DNA from: Streptomyces sp. cg36
GTDB lineage: Bacteria; Actinomycetota; Actinomycetes; Streptomycetales; Streptomycetaceae
NCBI RefSeq assembly: GCF_041080675.1
Contig: NZ_CP163520.1
Coordinates: forward strand, 7,035,501-7,099,500
DNA length: 64,000 bases
Direction: 5' to 3'
This document shows positions 45,881 through 53,632 of the stretch, in pieces. The stretch's first letter is position 1; each line of letters opens with the position of its first letter. The notes under the pieces were generated by a model. That model saw nothing but the letters and a program-made list of their open reading frames with translations. It did not search any database and was not told the origin of the DNA. Made by a program: the position numbers and the translations under genes.

Positions 45881-46746
45881 TGACCGCCTCCGCCGACCTC
45901 GGCGAACTCCTCCAGCTCGTCCCCGTCCAACGGGCGGGCACCGCCCTGCTCCTGGCCGCCGTCGGCCTGCCGGTCATCGGCGTCGTCATCGTCGGGCTCG
46001 ACATCATGCCCGTACGGTTCGCGATGATGCACGTGGCGCTGCTCGGAATCGCCGTCGGCCTGCTGACCGGGCTCGACCCGATGCTGTGCGCCCTGGTCGC
46101 CTGCGCGCTGGCCGGTGCCTCGGTGGCCCCGCTGGCCCGCACGCCCGACGGCCTCTCGGGGGCGATGGGCCTGCTGATGAGCCTGGCCATCGCGGCGGCA
46201 CTGCTCGTCCTCTCGGTCTCCGGGGTCAACGCCTCCGGCGCCTTCGCCCTGCTGTGGGGCTCCATCCTCTCGGTGGGCGGCGCCGACCTGTGGCTGCTCG
46301 GCGCGCTGGCCGCCGCCGTCCCCGCCCTGTTCTGGTGGCGGCGGCGCGACCTCGCGCTGCTCCTGTACGACCGTGAACTCGCCCTCAGCACCGGCGTACG
46401 CGTCGAACGGCTCACCCTGCTGCTCCTGGTGCTCGTCGCGGTCGCCGTCGCCGGTGCCATCAAGCTCACCGGCGCGCTGCTCGTCGACGCGCTCACCCTG
46501 CTGCCCGCGCTCGCCGCCCGGCGGCTCGGCTCCTCGCTCACCTCGATCACCGCCTGGGCGGTGGGCATCGGACTCACCGTCAACACCACCGGGTTCCTCG
46601 TGGCGCTCAAGCTCGACTGGCCGCCCGGCCCCGTACTCGTCCTGACGGCCGGGGCAGTGGTCCTCGCCGTCCATCTCGTCCCCGAACGGAGAACCAGCTC
46701 ATGGCGCAGCACCGCCGCGTCCGCGTCCCTTCCCTCCTCGCACTGA
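45877..46746 (+). CDS. metal ABC transporter permease (ABC-3 family)
   Basis: 289 residues, eight or so membrane helices (LLLAAVGLPVIGVVIVGLDI, AMGLLMSLAIAAALLVLSV, LTLLLLVLVAVAVAGAIKLT). The LVDALTLLPALAARRLGSSL segment matches ZnuB/MntB-type permeases. The 3' end overlaps the binding-protein gene by 46 bp in another frame, longer than common 4-bp couplings. Confidence 0.88.
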   Translation: MMTASADLGELLQLVPVQRAGTALLLAAVGLPVIGVVIVGLDIMPVRFAMMHVALLGIAVGLLTGLDPMLCALVACALAGASVAPLARTPDGLSGAMGLLMSLAIAAALLVLSVSGVNASGAFALLWGSILSVGGADLWLLGALAAAVPALFWWRRRDLALLLYDRELALSTGVRVERLTLLLLVLVAVAVAGAIKLTGALLVDALTLLPALAARRLGSSLTSITAWAVGIGLTVNTTGFLVALKLDWPPGPVLVLTAGAVVLAVHLVPERRTSSWRSTAASASLPSSH

Positions 46747-47504
46747 GCATCGGCGCCGGGCTCGTGCTCAGCGGATGCGGCGACGACGACTCGCCCTCGG
46801 ACCAGGCGTCCGCCGGGCACGGCGGCAAGCCGGTCGTCGTCGCCACCACCGTCTGGGAAGGGGCGTTCGCCAAGGCGGCGGGGATCGACGACGTCAAGGT
46901 CATCGTCCCGCAGTCGGTGCACCACGCCCCCGACTACGATCCCAAGCCGTCCGACCTCGCCGCCGTCGGCCGCGCCGACTTCGTGCTGTACGCGCCGTTC
47001 GAACCGTACGCCGCGAAGATCAAGGAGGCGGCGGGCTCCAAGGCGAAACTGGTGGAGGTCGGCCTCGACAACGACGCCGACAAGGCGGGCGCCGAAGTCG
47101 CCCGGCTCGGCAAGCTGTTCGGCACCGAGGCGGCGGCGACCCGCTGGAAGGCGTCCTTCGACACCGAGTACGGCAGGCTGCGCGCCGACGTGAAGAACGC
47201 CTGGCCCGGCGGCAGGCCCCCGGTGGTGGTCGCCCAGGTCTTCTCCACCTGGTCCGCGAAGCTGGCCGGAGCCGAGGTCGTCGGCACCTACGGGCCCGAG
47301 GCGGTCACCGCCCAGCAGCTCGCCGCACTGTCGAAGAAGAAGCCCGCACTCGTCCTCGACAACGCGCACATGTCGACCGGCAAGGTGCTGCCCGACTCCG
47401 GCGCCAAGCAGATCGAGATCGTCAACTACCCCGACAAGGACCTCGACCTGCTCGCCGTCTACCGCAAGGCGGCGGCCGACGTGAAGCAGGCGATGAAGGG
47501 CTGA
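46701..47504 (+). CDS. metal-binding ABC lipoprotein (ZnuA/MntA-like)
   Basis: 267 residues. Lipobox LSGC at about residue 25. Metal-site histidines are likely in SVHHAPDYDPKPSDL and DNAHMSTG. ADFVLYAPFEPYAAKIKEAA fits cluster-A1 metal-binding proteins. It has no His-rich loop, which many zinc binders have. Metal identity cannot be read from sequence. Start lies inside the permease gene; ends before a 46-bp palindromic terminator. Confidence 0.85.
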   Translation: MAQHRRVRVPSLLALSIGAGLVLSGCGDDDSPSDQASAGHGGKPVVVATTVWEGAFAKAAGIDDVKVIVPQSVHHAPDYDPKPSDLAAVGRADFVLYAPFEPYAAKIKEAAGSKAKLVEVGLDNDADKAGAEVARLGKLFGTEAAATRWKASFDTEYGRLRADVKNAWPGGRPPVVVAQVFSTWSAKLAGAEVVGTYGPEAVTAQQLAALSKKKPALVLDNAHMSTGKVLPDSGAKQIEIVNYPDKDLDLLAVYRKAAADVKQAMKG

Positions 47505-47518
47505 GCCCGGGGCCGAGG

Positions 47519-47564
47519 CATGTGGAAGGGGGCGGACCGGATCCGGTCCGCCCCCTTCCACATG
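47519..47564. terminator. 46-bp perfect palindrome, bidirectional terminator
   Basis: Positions 47519-47541 are the exact reverse complement of 47542-47564, centred on GGATCC, with no spacer. It begins 14 bp past the metal-binding protein stop and ends 5 bp before the end of the convergent acyl-activating gene. Confidence 0.8.
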
Positions 47565-47569
47565 CTCAC

Positions 47570-49225
47570 TCAGGCCGCCGCCGTCTGCTTCCCGCACCAC
47601 TCCCGCACCCGCGCCCGGTCGGGCTTGCCCGCCGGGGTCAGCGGCAACTGCGCCACGTGGAGCAGCCGTTCGGGGTGCTTGCGGCGCTCCAGGCCGCGCG
47701 CGTCCAGATGCGCGGACAGCTCCGCCAGGGACAGCTCCGCCCCCTCGCGCCCCACCAGACACACGGCGAGCCGCTCGCCCATCAGCGGATCGGGCACGCC
47801 CACGCACACCACGTCCCGCACCAGCGGATGCGCCGCGATCGCCAACTCCACTTCGGCGGGGCTGATGTTGGCGCCGCCCCGGATCACCACGTCCTTGAGC
47901 CGCCCCACCACCCGCAGCGTGCCGTCCTCCTCCAGCCTGCCCAGATCGCCCGTGCGCACCCAGCCGTCGGCGGTGCGGTAACGGGCATCGAGGTCGGGAG
48001 CCGCCACATAGCACAGCGGGCTCATCGGACCCCGGGCGACGATCTCCCCCACGGCGCCCGGCGGCGCCTCCTCCAGCTCGGCCGTACCCGGCAGCGCGAT
48101 CCGGATGTCCGTGACCCGAGGATCCGGCCGCCCCGCCAGAACCCCCGGCCCGTCGGCCGCCACGGGCCCAGCGGCCAGCCCCGTATGGCAGTTGACGCCG
48201 TCGGCCGACCCGTACAGGTTCACCACCGGACAGCCGAACACCCGGCGGGCCTCCTCCGCCGTCGCCGCGTCCAGCGGGGAGCCACCGACGATCAGCGCGG
48301 TCGGCGGGGTGAACGGCGCGGCGCCGTCCTCCGCCAGCCGGTCCAGCATCATCCGGACCATGGTCGGCACGCCCAGCACATGCGTGGGCCGGTGCTCCAC
48401 CAGCGCCCGCACCGCCGCCTCCGGCGAGAAGTGGTCCAGGAGCACCAGCGTCCCACCGTGCCGGGCCAGCGTCACCGCCGTGCCGCTGCTGCCGAACGCC
48501 GAGGCCAGCGGCACCAGGAAGAGGCACCGGGGCGGCTCGCCGTCGGTCAGCAGCGAGCCCAGGAAGTTGCCGCGCCCACCGGCCAGCGCGTTGTGCGAGT
48601 ACGCCACCATCTTCGGCTCCGCCTCGGAGCCGGACGACACCAGGATGCGCGCCGCCGCGTCGGGATGCGGACGCGCCGGCACGAAGTCGTGCGCGTCACC
48701 ACGCGTCAACTCCCTTAGCGGAACAGCCCCTTCGGGCACCACACCAGGACCGGCGGCCACCACCGCGCGCAGCAGCGGCAGCTCGTCGCGGAGCGCGAGC
48801 AGATCGGCGGCGTGCCGGCTGCCCCGGTGCTCGGTGGCCGCGATCACCGCGACCGCCTCCGAACGGCCGAGCAGCGACACCGCCTCCCGGCCGCCCCGCC
48901 CCACCGGGAACGGCAGCGCCACCGCGCCCAGCGCCGCCAGCGCGATGTCGGCGACCACCGCCTCCCGCCCGGCCGGCAGCTGTACGCCGACCACGTCACC
49001 GGACCGTATGCCGAGCCCTTCGAGCCCGGCGGCCATACAGCGTGCCCGCCGGTCCAGAGCGGTGTAACAGAGTTTCCCCTTGGCGTCGATCACGGCCGCG
49101 CGATGCGGATCGGCGATCTGGCGCGCCCGGTAGAGGCTGTACAGATCGAGGTCGGGGCAGACACCGTCCACGGCCCAGGAGCGGCGCAGACGGGCGGGCA
49201 GCAGATCGCGCAGGACGACGGTCAC
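47570..49225 (-). CDS. atypical AMP-forming acyl-activating enzyme
   Basis: 551 residues from GTG 49225, overlapping the stop of the CoA-transferase gene (GTGA); GGAG is 6 nt upstream. ANL-superfamily signatures: ILVSSGSEAEPKMVAYSHN (A3), LYGSADG (A5), VRTGDLGRLEEDG (A7), GRLKDVVIRGGANISPAEVE (A8) and TPAGKPDR with the A10 lysine. The A3 loop differs from the usual TSGTTGxPKG and A5 lacks the usual TE, so its acid may be unusual. It should adenylate a carboxylic acid and load CoA or a carrier. Co-translated with the CoA-transferase. Confidence 0.85.
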   Translation of the reverse strand: MTVVLRDLLPARLRRSWAVDGVCPDLDLYSLYRARQIADPHRAAVIDAKGKLCYTALDRRARCMAAGLEGLGIRSGDVVGVQLPAGREAVVADIALAALGAVALPFPVGRGGREAVSLLGRSEAVAVIAATEHRGSRHAADLLALRDELPLLRAVVAAGPGVVPEGAVPLRELTRGDAHDFVPARPHPDAAARILVSSGSEAEPKMVAYSHNALAGGRGNFLGSLLTDGEPPRCLFLVPLASAFGSSGTAVTLARHGGTLVLLDHFSPEAAVRALVEHRPTHVLGVPTMVRMMLDRLAEDGAAPFTPPTALIVGGSPLDAATAEEARRVFGCPVVNLYGSADGVNCHTGLAAGPVAADGPGVLAGRPDPRVTDIRIALPGTAELEEAPPGAVGEIVARGPMSPLCYVAAPDLDARYRTADGWVRTGDLGRLEEDGTLRVVGRLKDVVIRGGANISPAEVELAIAAHPLVRDVVCVGVPDPLMGERLAVCLVGREGAELSLAELSAHLDARGLERRKHPERLLHVAQLPLTPAGKPDRARVREWCGKQTAAA

Positions 49226-51066
49226 AGAAAGCTCCAGGGGTCGGGCACGGCGAGGGCGCCGTGCGGGTCGCGGCCCATCGAAGGGGCGAAACGCGGATCG
49301 TGCGCCAGGGCGCCGAGGTCGGTGGTGACGGTGGTCGCCGCCAGCCCGTGCCCGCCCAGCAGCTCCTGGGCATCGGCGGTGGACAGCCCGCCGAGGTCGT
49401 ACGCGGCCACCGCATCGGCGCACGCGTCGGCCGGTGCCACCCAGCCGTCCCGGGTCGCCACCGGCCGCCGGAACCCGGCCGGGCGCCGCGGATCGAGCCC
49501 CCGCGCGACACGGCGGCGGGCGGGCGCGGTGAGCACGTCGGCGGCCCCCAGCAGCGAGGAGTCCACCCGCACGCCCCGGCCCGTACGCTCGCGCAGCAGC
49601 AGCCCGCCCAGGACCGCCTCCGCGCCCAGCAGCCCGCCGAGCACGTCGAGCAGCGTCATCAGGGACGGCGCGGGCGCCTCGCCCGCAGGCCGCACGGCCT
49701 CACCGACCCCGGTACGGGCCTGCACCATGAAGTCGGTGCCCATCGGCGCGTCCACCAGCCGGTCCGCCCAGCCGCTGGTGTACGCGTACACCAGCGCGGG
49801 GTTCGCCACCGCCAGGTCGTCCCGGTCGAGACCGAGCCGGGCCGCGTTGCCCGGCGCCCAGTTGTGCAGGAACACATCGGCCCCGGCCGCCAGCCCCAGC
49901 AGCTCGCGGCGCCCGCCCGCGGACTTGATGTCCAGCTCCACCGCCCGCTTGCCCCGGTTGAGCGCCAGCCAGCGCGCGGACACCCCGCCGCACGCGGGCG
50001 GCATCCCGCGCAGCGGGTCACCGCCCGGCGGCTCGATCCGTACGACATCGGCCCCGAGCAGCCCGAGCAGATGCGCGGCGAGCGGCGCCTGGATGCGGCG
50101 CCCCGCCTCCAGCACGGTCAGCCCCGCCAGCGGACCGCCGGGAGCGGGGGAGCGGGCGGCTTCGCGCGCCTCACCCGCGCCGCAAGAGGCCAGCGTCCAG
50201 GGCGCGGCCCCGTCGTCCTCGGCGGCCCGCTCGGCCAGCGTGTACAGCGGGCACACCTCGGCGCCCGACGCGTCGGCCGCGCCGCGCACCCGCTCCCACC
50301 CGGTCGCCCGCACGGTGTCGTGCAGGGCCTCCGGGAAGGGCGCGCACGCCGTCGCGTACCGGAACTGGAACGGCCGCCACCCCCGGCGGACCGCCTCCTC
50401 GGGCGCGCCGATCCCCCGCCAGAACGCGGCCCACGCACCCGGATCCAGGGTCTCCAGCTCGAAGACCACCCCGTCGCGGGAGGTGAACGGCGGGCCGCCC
50501 GGGGCGAGTTCGGCCGCCTCCGCCTCCTCGGCGCCCTCGGCGGCCAGATACTGCGACACGGTCAGCAGCGCCGCCCGCTCCGCACTGACCCGCACCCCGC
50601 TCCCCGCGCCGCCGCGCGCCTGCGCGAGCAGCCCCGCGAGCAGACCCTGCACGGTGAGCACCCCGGCGGCGGTGGCCGCGTAGTCGGCGGCCAGCCCGCG
50701 CGGCACGCCGTCGCGGCGGCCGTGCACCGCCATGATGCCGGTCGCGGCCTGCACGGTCGCCTCGTCGACGACCGTGGGCGAGGCGCCCCAGGAGGTGTGG
50801 GCGGTGAACTCGGCGAAACCGGCCCCGGAGAGCGCGATGCGTGCGGTGCCGGCCGCGTCGGGGGTGCCGGCGCGCTCGGCGGGCTCGGCACGCTCGGCGG
50901 GCTCCGCGCCGAGCAGCCGCAGGTGCTCCGCGACCAGCGCGGACCCGGGCCCGGCCGGTCCGGACGCGCTGGGGCGCAGCCCGTGCAGTGGGCCGTGGAG
51001 CGGCCCGGCGGTGCCCCCGGCGACGGTTCTCGCCGCTTCGGCAGGGCCGGCGGAAACTGCTGCCAT
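49222..51066 (-). CDS. tandem class-III (CaiB/BaiF) CoA-transferase
   Basis: 614 residues from ATG 51066 (GAGGA upstream). The C-terminal half (320-614) is a standard CaiB/BaiF unit: GLTVLEAGRRIQAPLAAHLLGLLGADVVRIE and the catalytic aspartate in PMGTDFMVQARTGV. The N-terminal half (40-300) seems to be a second, diverged copy, with VVDEATVQAATGIM aligned to the catalytic stretch and AGVLTVQGLLAGLLAQ. Usual members are single units of about 400. First gene of the operon with the AMP-forming enzyme, behind ECF promoter copy 4. Confidence 0.85.
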   Translation of the reverse strand: MAAVSAGPAEAARTVAGGTAGPLHGPLHGLRPSASGPAGPGSALVAEHLRLLGAEPAERAEPAERAGTPDAAGTARIALSGAGFAEFTAHTSWGASPTVVDEATVQAATGIMAVHGRRDGVPRGLAADYAATAAGVLTVQGLLAGLLAQARGGAGSGVRVSAERAALLTVSQYLAAEGAEEAEAAELAPGGPPFTSRDGVVFELETLDPGAWAAFWRGIGAPEEAVRRGWRPFQFRYATACAPFPEALHDTVRATGWERVRGAADASGAEVCPLYTLAERAAEDDGAAPWTLASCGAGEAREAARSPAPGGPLAGLTVLEAGRRIQAPLAAHLLGLLGADVVRIEPPGGDPLRGMPPACGGVSARWLALNRGKRAVELDIKSAGGRRELLGLAAGADVFLHNWAPGNAARLGLDRDDLAVANPALVYAYTSGWADRLVDAPMGTDFMVQARTGVGEAVRPAGEAPAPSLMTLLDVLGGLLGAEAVLGGLLLRERTGRGVRVDSSLLGAADVLTAPARRRVARGLDPRRPAGFRRPVATRDGWVAPADACADAVAAYDLGGLSTADAQELLGGHGLAATTVTTDLGALAHDPRFAPSMGRDPHGALAVPDPWSFL

Positions 51067-51192
51067 GCCTGTCCTCTTTCTCTGGTTTCTCTGGGATCTC
51101 TGAGTTCCGTGAGATCTCGGGGATCTCTGGGTCTTCTCGGGTCGCTGGATCGGCCGCTGGCACCGACCTCGTGGGCGCCGCGCCGCCACCGC

Positions 51193-51221
51193 GGGAACCC
51201 GGAGGCCACCGCCTCCGACCA
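51193..51221 (+). promoter_or_regulatory. ECF-type promoter, copy 3 (before acyl-CoA dehydrogenase)
   Basis: GGGAACC (51193-51199), 16 nt, then CGACCA (51216-51221). The dehydrogenase start codon lies about 88 bp downstream. Confidence 0.6.
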
Positions 51222-51261
51222 GTTCCACGTAGCAACAGCACGAACGAACAGCACGGAAGAA

Positions 51262-51290
51262 CAGTCGGACCGCCGTTCGAGGGGGTTCCC
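51262..51290 (-). promoter_or_regulatory. ECF-type promoter, copy 4 (before CoA-transferase operon)
   Basis: On the minus strand GGGAACC (51290-51284), 16 nt, then CGACTG (51267-51262). It lies about 195 bp upstream of the CoA-transferase start and faces copy 3, so the two transcripts would overlap at their 5' ends. Confidence 0.65.
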
Positions 51291-51308
51291 GGGAGCTGGA
51301 GGAAACTG

Positions 51309-52490
51309 GTGGACGAGTACGCGGCGGAGCTGCGGGGCGGGCCGGAATGCCCGGCCGACGTGAAGGAGTTGCGCGACCGCGTGGCCGCCTTCGTACGCGA
51401 ACGCGTCGAGCCCCACGAGCCGGTGCTCGACGCGGGCGGCCCGGCCGCGCGCACGGCGCTGCGCACCCTTCAGGACGAGGCGCGCGCACAGGGCCTGTGG
51501 GCGCTCGCGCACCCGATCGCGCTCGGCGGCCAGGGGCTGCCCCTGCGGTCGTACGCGCAGGTCGCCGAGGCCGAGGGAGCCAGCGACCACGGGCCCGCCG
51601 CCCTGGGCTCGGCCTCGCTCCTGGACGTCTTGATGCTGAGCGCCCACGGGAGCGCCGCCACCGGCCCCGCGTACGCGCGCCGGCTCACCGCCGGGGAACT
51701 GCGGGCCTGCTACGCGATGACCGAACCGGACGTCCCGGGCACCGACCCCTTCCTGACGGCCACCCGCGCGGAGCAACTACCGGACGGCGGCTGGCGGATC
51801 ACCGGACGCAAGTGGTTCACCAGCGGGGCCGCGGACGCCGACCTGGTGACCGTGCTGGCCCGCACGGACGGCCGCCCCGGCGACCGCGACGGCCTCTCCC
51901 TGCTCGTGGTGCCGACCGCTCTTCCCGGCTTCCGCGTGGTGCGCGAGCTGCCGGTGCTGGGCGCGGGCGGACAGTGGGAGATCGCCCTGGACGGGGTCGT
52001 GGTCGGCCCGGACCACCTCGTCGGAGCCAGGGGAGCCGCGCTGACCGTCGCCGCCGAACGCCTCCAGCTCGGCCGCACCCTGCGCTGTCTGCGCTGGCTG
52101 GGCCAGGCCGGGCGGGCGTTCGACCTGCTGCGCGACCGCGCGGCGACCCGCACCCGCTCACGGGGGCGGCTCGGCGACCTCCAGCTCGTCCAACTCCACG
52201 TCTTCGAGGCCCTGCTGTCCCTGCGCACCACCCGGCCCCTGGTCTACGAGGCGGTGGCGCTGCTGGACGCGGGCCGGGACGCCCACGTCGAGGTGGGGCT
52301 CGCCAAGGTCGCGGCGGCCCGGATGCTCCAGCAGGTGGCGGACGCGGCGATCCAGGTGCACGGCGCGGCCGGGCTGGGCCCGGACACCCCGCTGCCCGCC
52401 CTGTTCCGAACGGGCCGCGCGGCCCGCATCCTGGACGGCCCGGACGAGCTGCACATCACGTCGGTGGCGCGGAGGGTGTTGCGGGGGTGA
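51309..52490 (+). CDS. acyl-CoA dehydrogenase
   Basis: 393 residues from GTG 51309 with GGAGGA upstream. ACAD fold: N-terminal helical domain, FAD-binding beta domain (CYAMTEPDVPGTDPFLTATR, WRITGRKWFTSGA), and C-terminal helices with QVHGAAGLGPDTPLPALFR. It removes two hydrogens alpha/beta to a CoA thioester using FAD. Divergent from the CoA-transferase and acyl-activating genes, sharing an ECF-promoter pair with them, so all three may act on one acyl-CoA. Confidence 0.9.
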   Translation: MDEYAAELRGGPECPADVKELRDRVAAFVRERVEPHEPVLDAGGPAARTALRTLQDEARAQGLWALAHPIALGGQGLPLRSYAQVAEAEGASDHGPAALGSASLLDVLMLSAHGSAATGPAYARRLTAGELRACYAMTEPDVPGTDPFLTATRAEQLPDGGWRITGRKWFTSGAADADLVTVLARTDGRPGDRDGLSLLVVPTALPGFRVVRELPVLGAGGQWEIALDGVVVGPDHLVGARGAALTVAAERLQLGRTLRCLRWLGQAGRAFDLLRDRAATRTRSRGRLGDLQLVQLHVFEALLSLRTTRPLVYEAVALLDAGRDAHVEVGLAKVAAARMLQQVADAAIQVHGAAGLGPDTPLPALFRTGRAARILDGPDELHITSVARRVLRG

Positions 52491-52590
52491 GGGGGGTGCG
52501 GGGCTGGGGTGTGGGGTGCGTGCGAGGGGCGGCTGACAGCTAGCAGCTGACAGCTGAGGGTTGGCGGCTGGCAGATAGCAGATAACCGTC

Positions 52591-52617
52591 GACGGCTGAC
52601 AGATGTTGACAGCCGTC
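52591..52617. terminator. hairpin between convergent genes
   Basis: GACGGCTG (52591-52598) pairs with CAGCCGTC (52610-52617), with an 11-nt loop. The right arm is the first unit of the heptamer array that follows. Confidence 0.55.
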
Positions 52618-52698
52618 AGCCGTCAGCCGTCAGCCGTCAGCCGTCAGCCGTCAGCCGTCAGCCGTCAGCCGTCAGCCGTCAGCCGTCAGCCGTCAGCC
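52611..52698. repeat. heptamer tandem array (AGCCGTC), 12.6 copies
   Basis: Twelve exact copies of AGCCGTC and four further bases run from 52611 to 52698. The last five codons and stop of the GH88-like gene (52679) lie inside it. Left of it, 52531-52600 contains degenerate inverse copies (GGCTGAC), so the area may fold back on itself. Confidence 0.95.
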
Positions 52699-53632
52699 CC
52701 TCCACCAACATCTCCAACGCACTCGCCAAGAAGAAGCTCCCCCAGATCAGCTCATGCCGCACGGCAGTCCCTGTCCCCGCCCCCACCTCTGTCCCAGTCC
52801 CCTCTCCCCACTCATAGCACCCGTCCAGCAGACGCCCGTCGGTCGTCAGATGGCTGTGCACGAGACGGTCGAGGATCGCGGTCGCTTCCGCCTCGCGGTC
52901 CAGCAGGAGCAGGGCGTAGGCCGTGATGGCCGCGGCGGAGGTGTCGAGCGGGCCGTCGGGGTGCCGTTCGTCGGCGAGGGGGACGAGTGCCGGGCCGGTC
53001 AGGCGGTCGGCGGTCGGGGCCAGGTCCTGGGCGCCCAGGTGGCGTACGCCCTCGGCCACGCCGAGGAGCAGCCAGGCCCGGCCCCGGGACCAGGTGGGCG
53101 GCGAGTCGGTGAACACCGTGAGGTGGCGGCGCAGATGGGAGTCGGCCGCGGCGGGGTCCGCGGTGGCGAGCAGCGGGACCGTGCCGGGTACGCCGTCGGT
53201 GCGGGCGGCGAGGCGGGGGCCGCCGAACGCCGTGCCCCAGGGCACCACGCCGTGATCCGGTTCGAAGGCGTTCCGGCAGGCCAGGGCGGCGCGGGCGCGC
53301 AGGGCGCCGCTGTCGGGGTCTTCGTGGGCCGGGACCGTTCCGTACCAGAAGATGAGTCCGCGGGTGGAGGTGTCCGCGTCCAGCCACTCCGCGAGGCGGG
53401 CCGCGCAGGCGCGGGCGGTGGCGTGGTCGGTGGGCCGGCCCGTGCGGCGGGCGCGCAGCCACAGCAGCCCGGCCCAGAAGCCACCGGTCCACGAGCCGCG
53501 CCGGGTCGTCGTCCACTCTCCGGAGCCGGGTTCGGCGAACAGCGGGAAGCGCGCCCCCACGTGGTCCCGGGTGGCGGCGACCCGCCCGAGCAGCGCGTCC
53601 AGGGCCGGACCCGCCCACTCCGGCGCGCTCAT
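52679..53632 (-). CDS. GH88-like (alpha/alpha)6-barrel hydrolase
   Basis: 317 residues. Pattern of GH88/GH105 unsaturated glycuronyl hydrolases: GSWTGGFWAGLLWLRARRTG, DTSTRGLIFWYGT, TVFTDSPPTWSRGRAWLLLGVAEG, LDTSAAAITAYALLLL, ELIWGSFFLASALEMLVEG. Shorter than most GH88 enzymes (about 370-400). No signal, so intracellular. ATG overlaps the MFS stop by 4 bp. The last residues LTADG come from the heptamer array, so array length changes would alter the C-terminus. Confidence 0.7.
   Translation of the reverse strand: MSAPEWAGPALDALLGRVAATRDHVGARFPLFAEPGSGEWTTTRRGSWTGGFWAGLLWLRARRTGRPTDHATARACAARLAEWLDADTSTRGLIFWYGTVPAHEDPDSGALRARAALACRNAFEPDHGVVPWGTAFGGPRLAARTDGVPGTVPLLATADPAAADSHLRRHLTVFTDSPPTWSRGRAWLLLGVAEGVRHLGAQDLAPTADRLTGPALVPLADERHPDGPLDTSAAAITAYALLLLDREAEATAILDRLVHSHLTTDGRLLDGCYEWGEGTGTEVGAGTGTAVRHELIWGSFFLASALEMLVEGLTADG

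Noticed and set aside
52603..52926. Plus-strand open frame with SRQPSAV repeats
   Set aside because: It is a by-product of the heptamer array; no ribosome site and it is antisense to the GH88-like gene.
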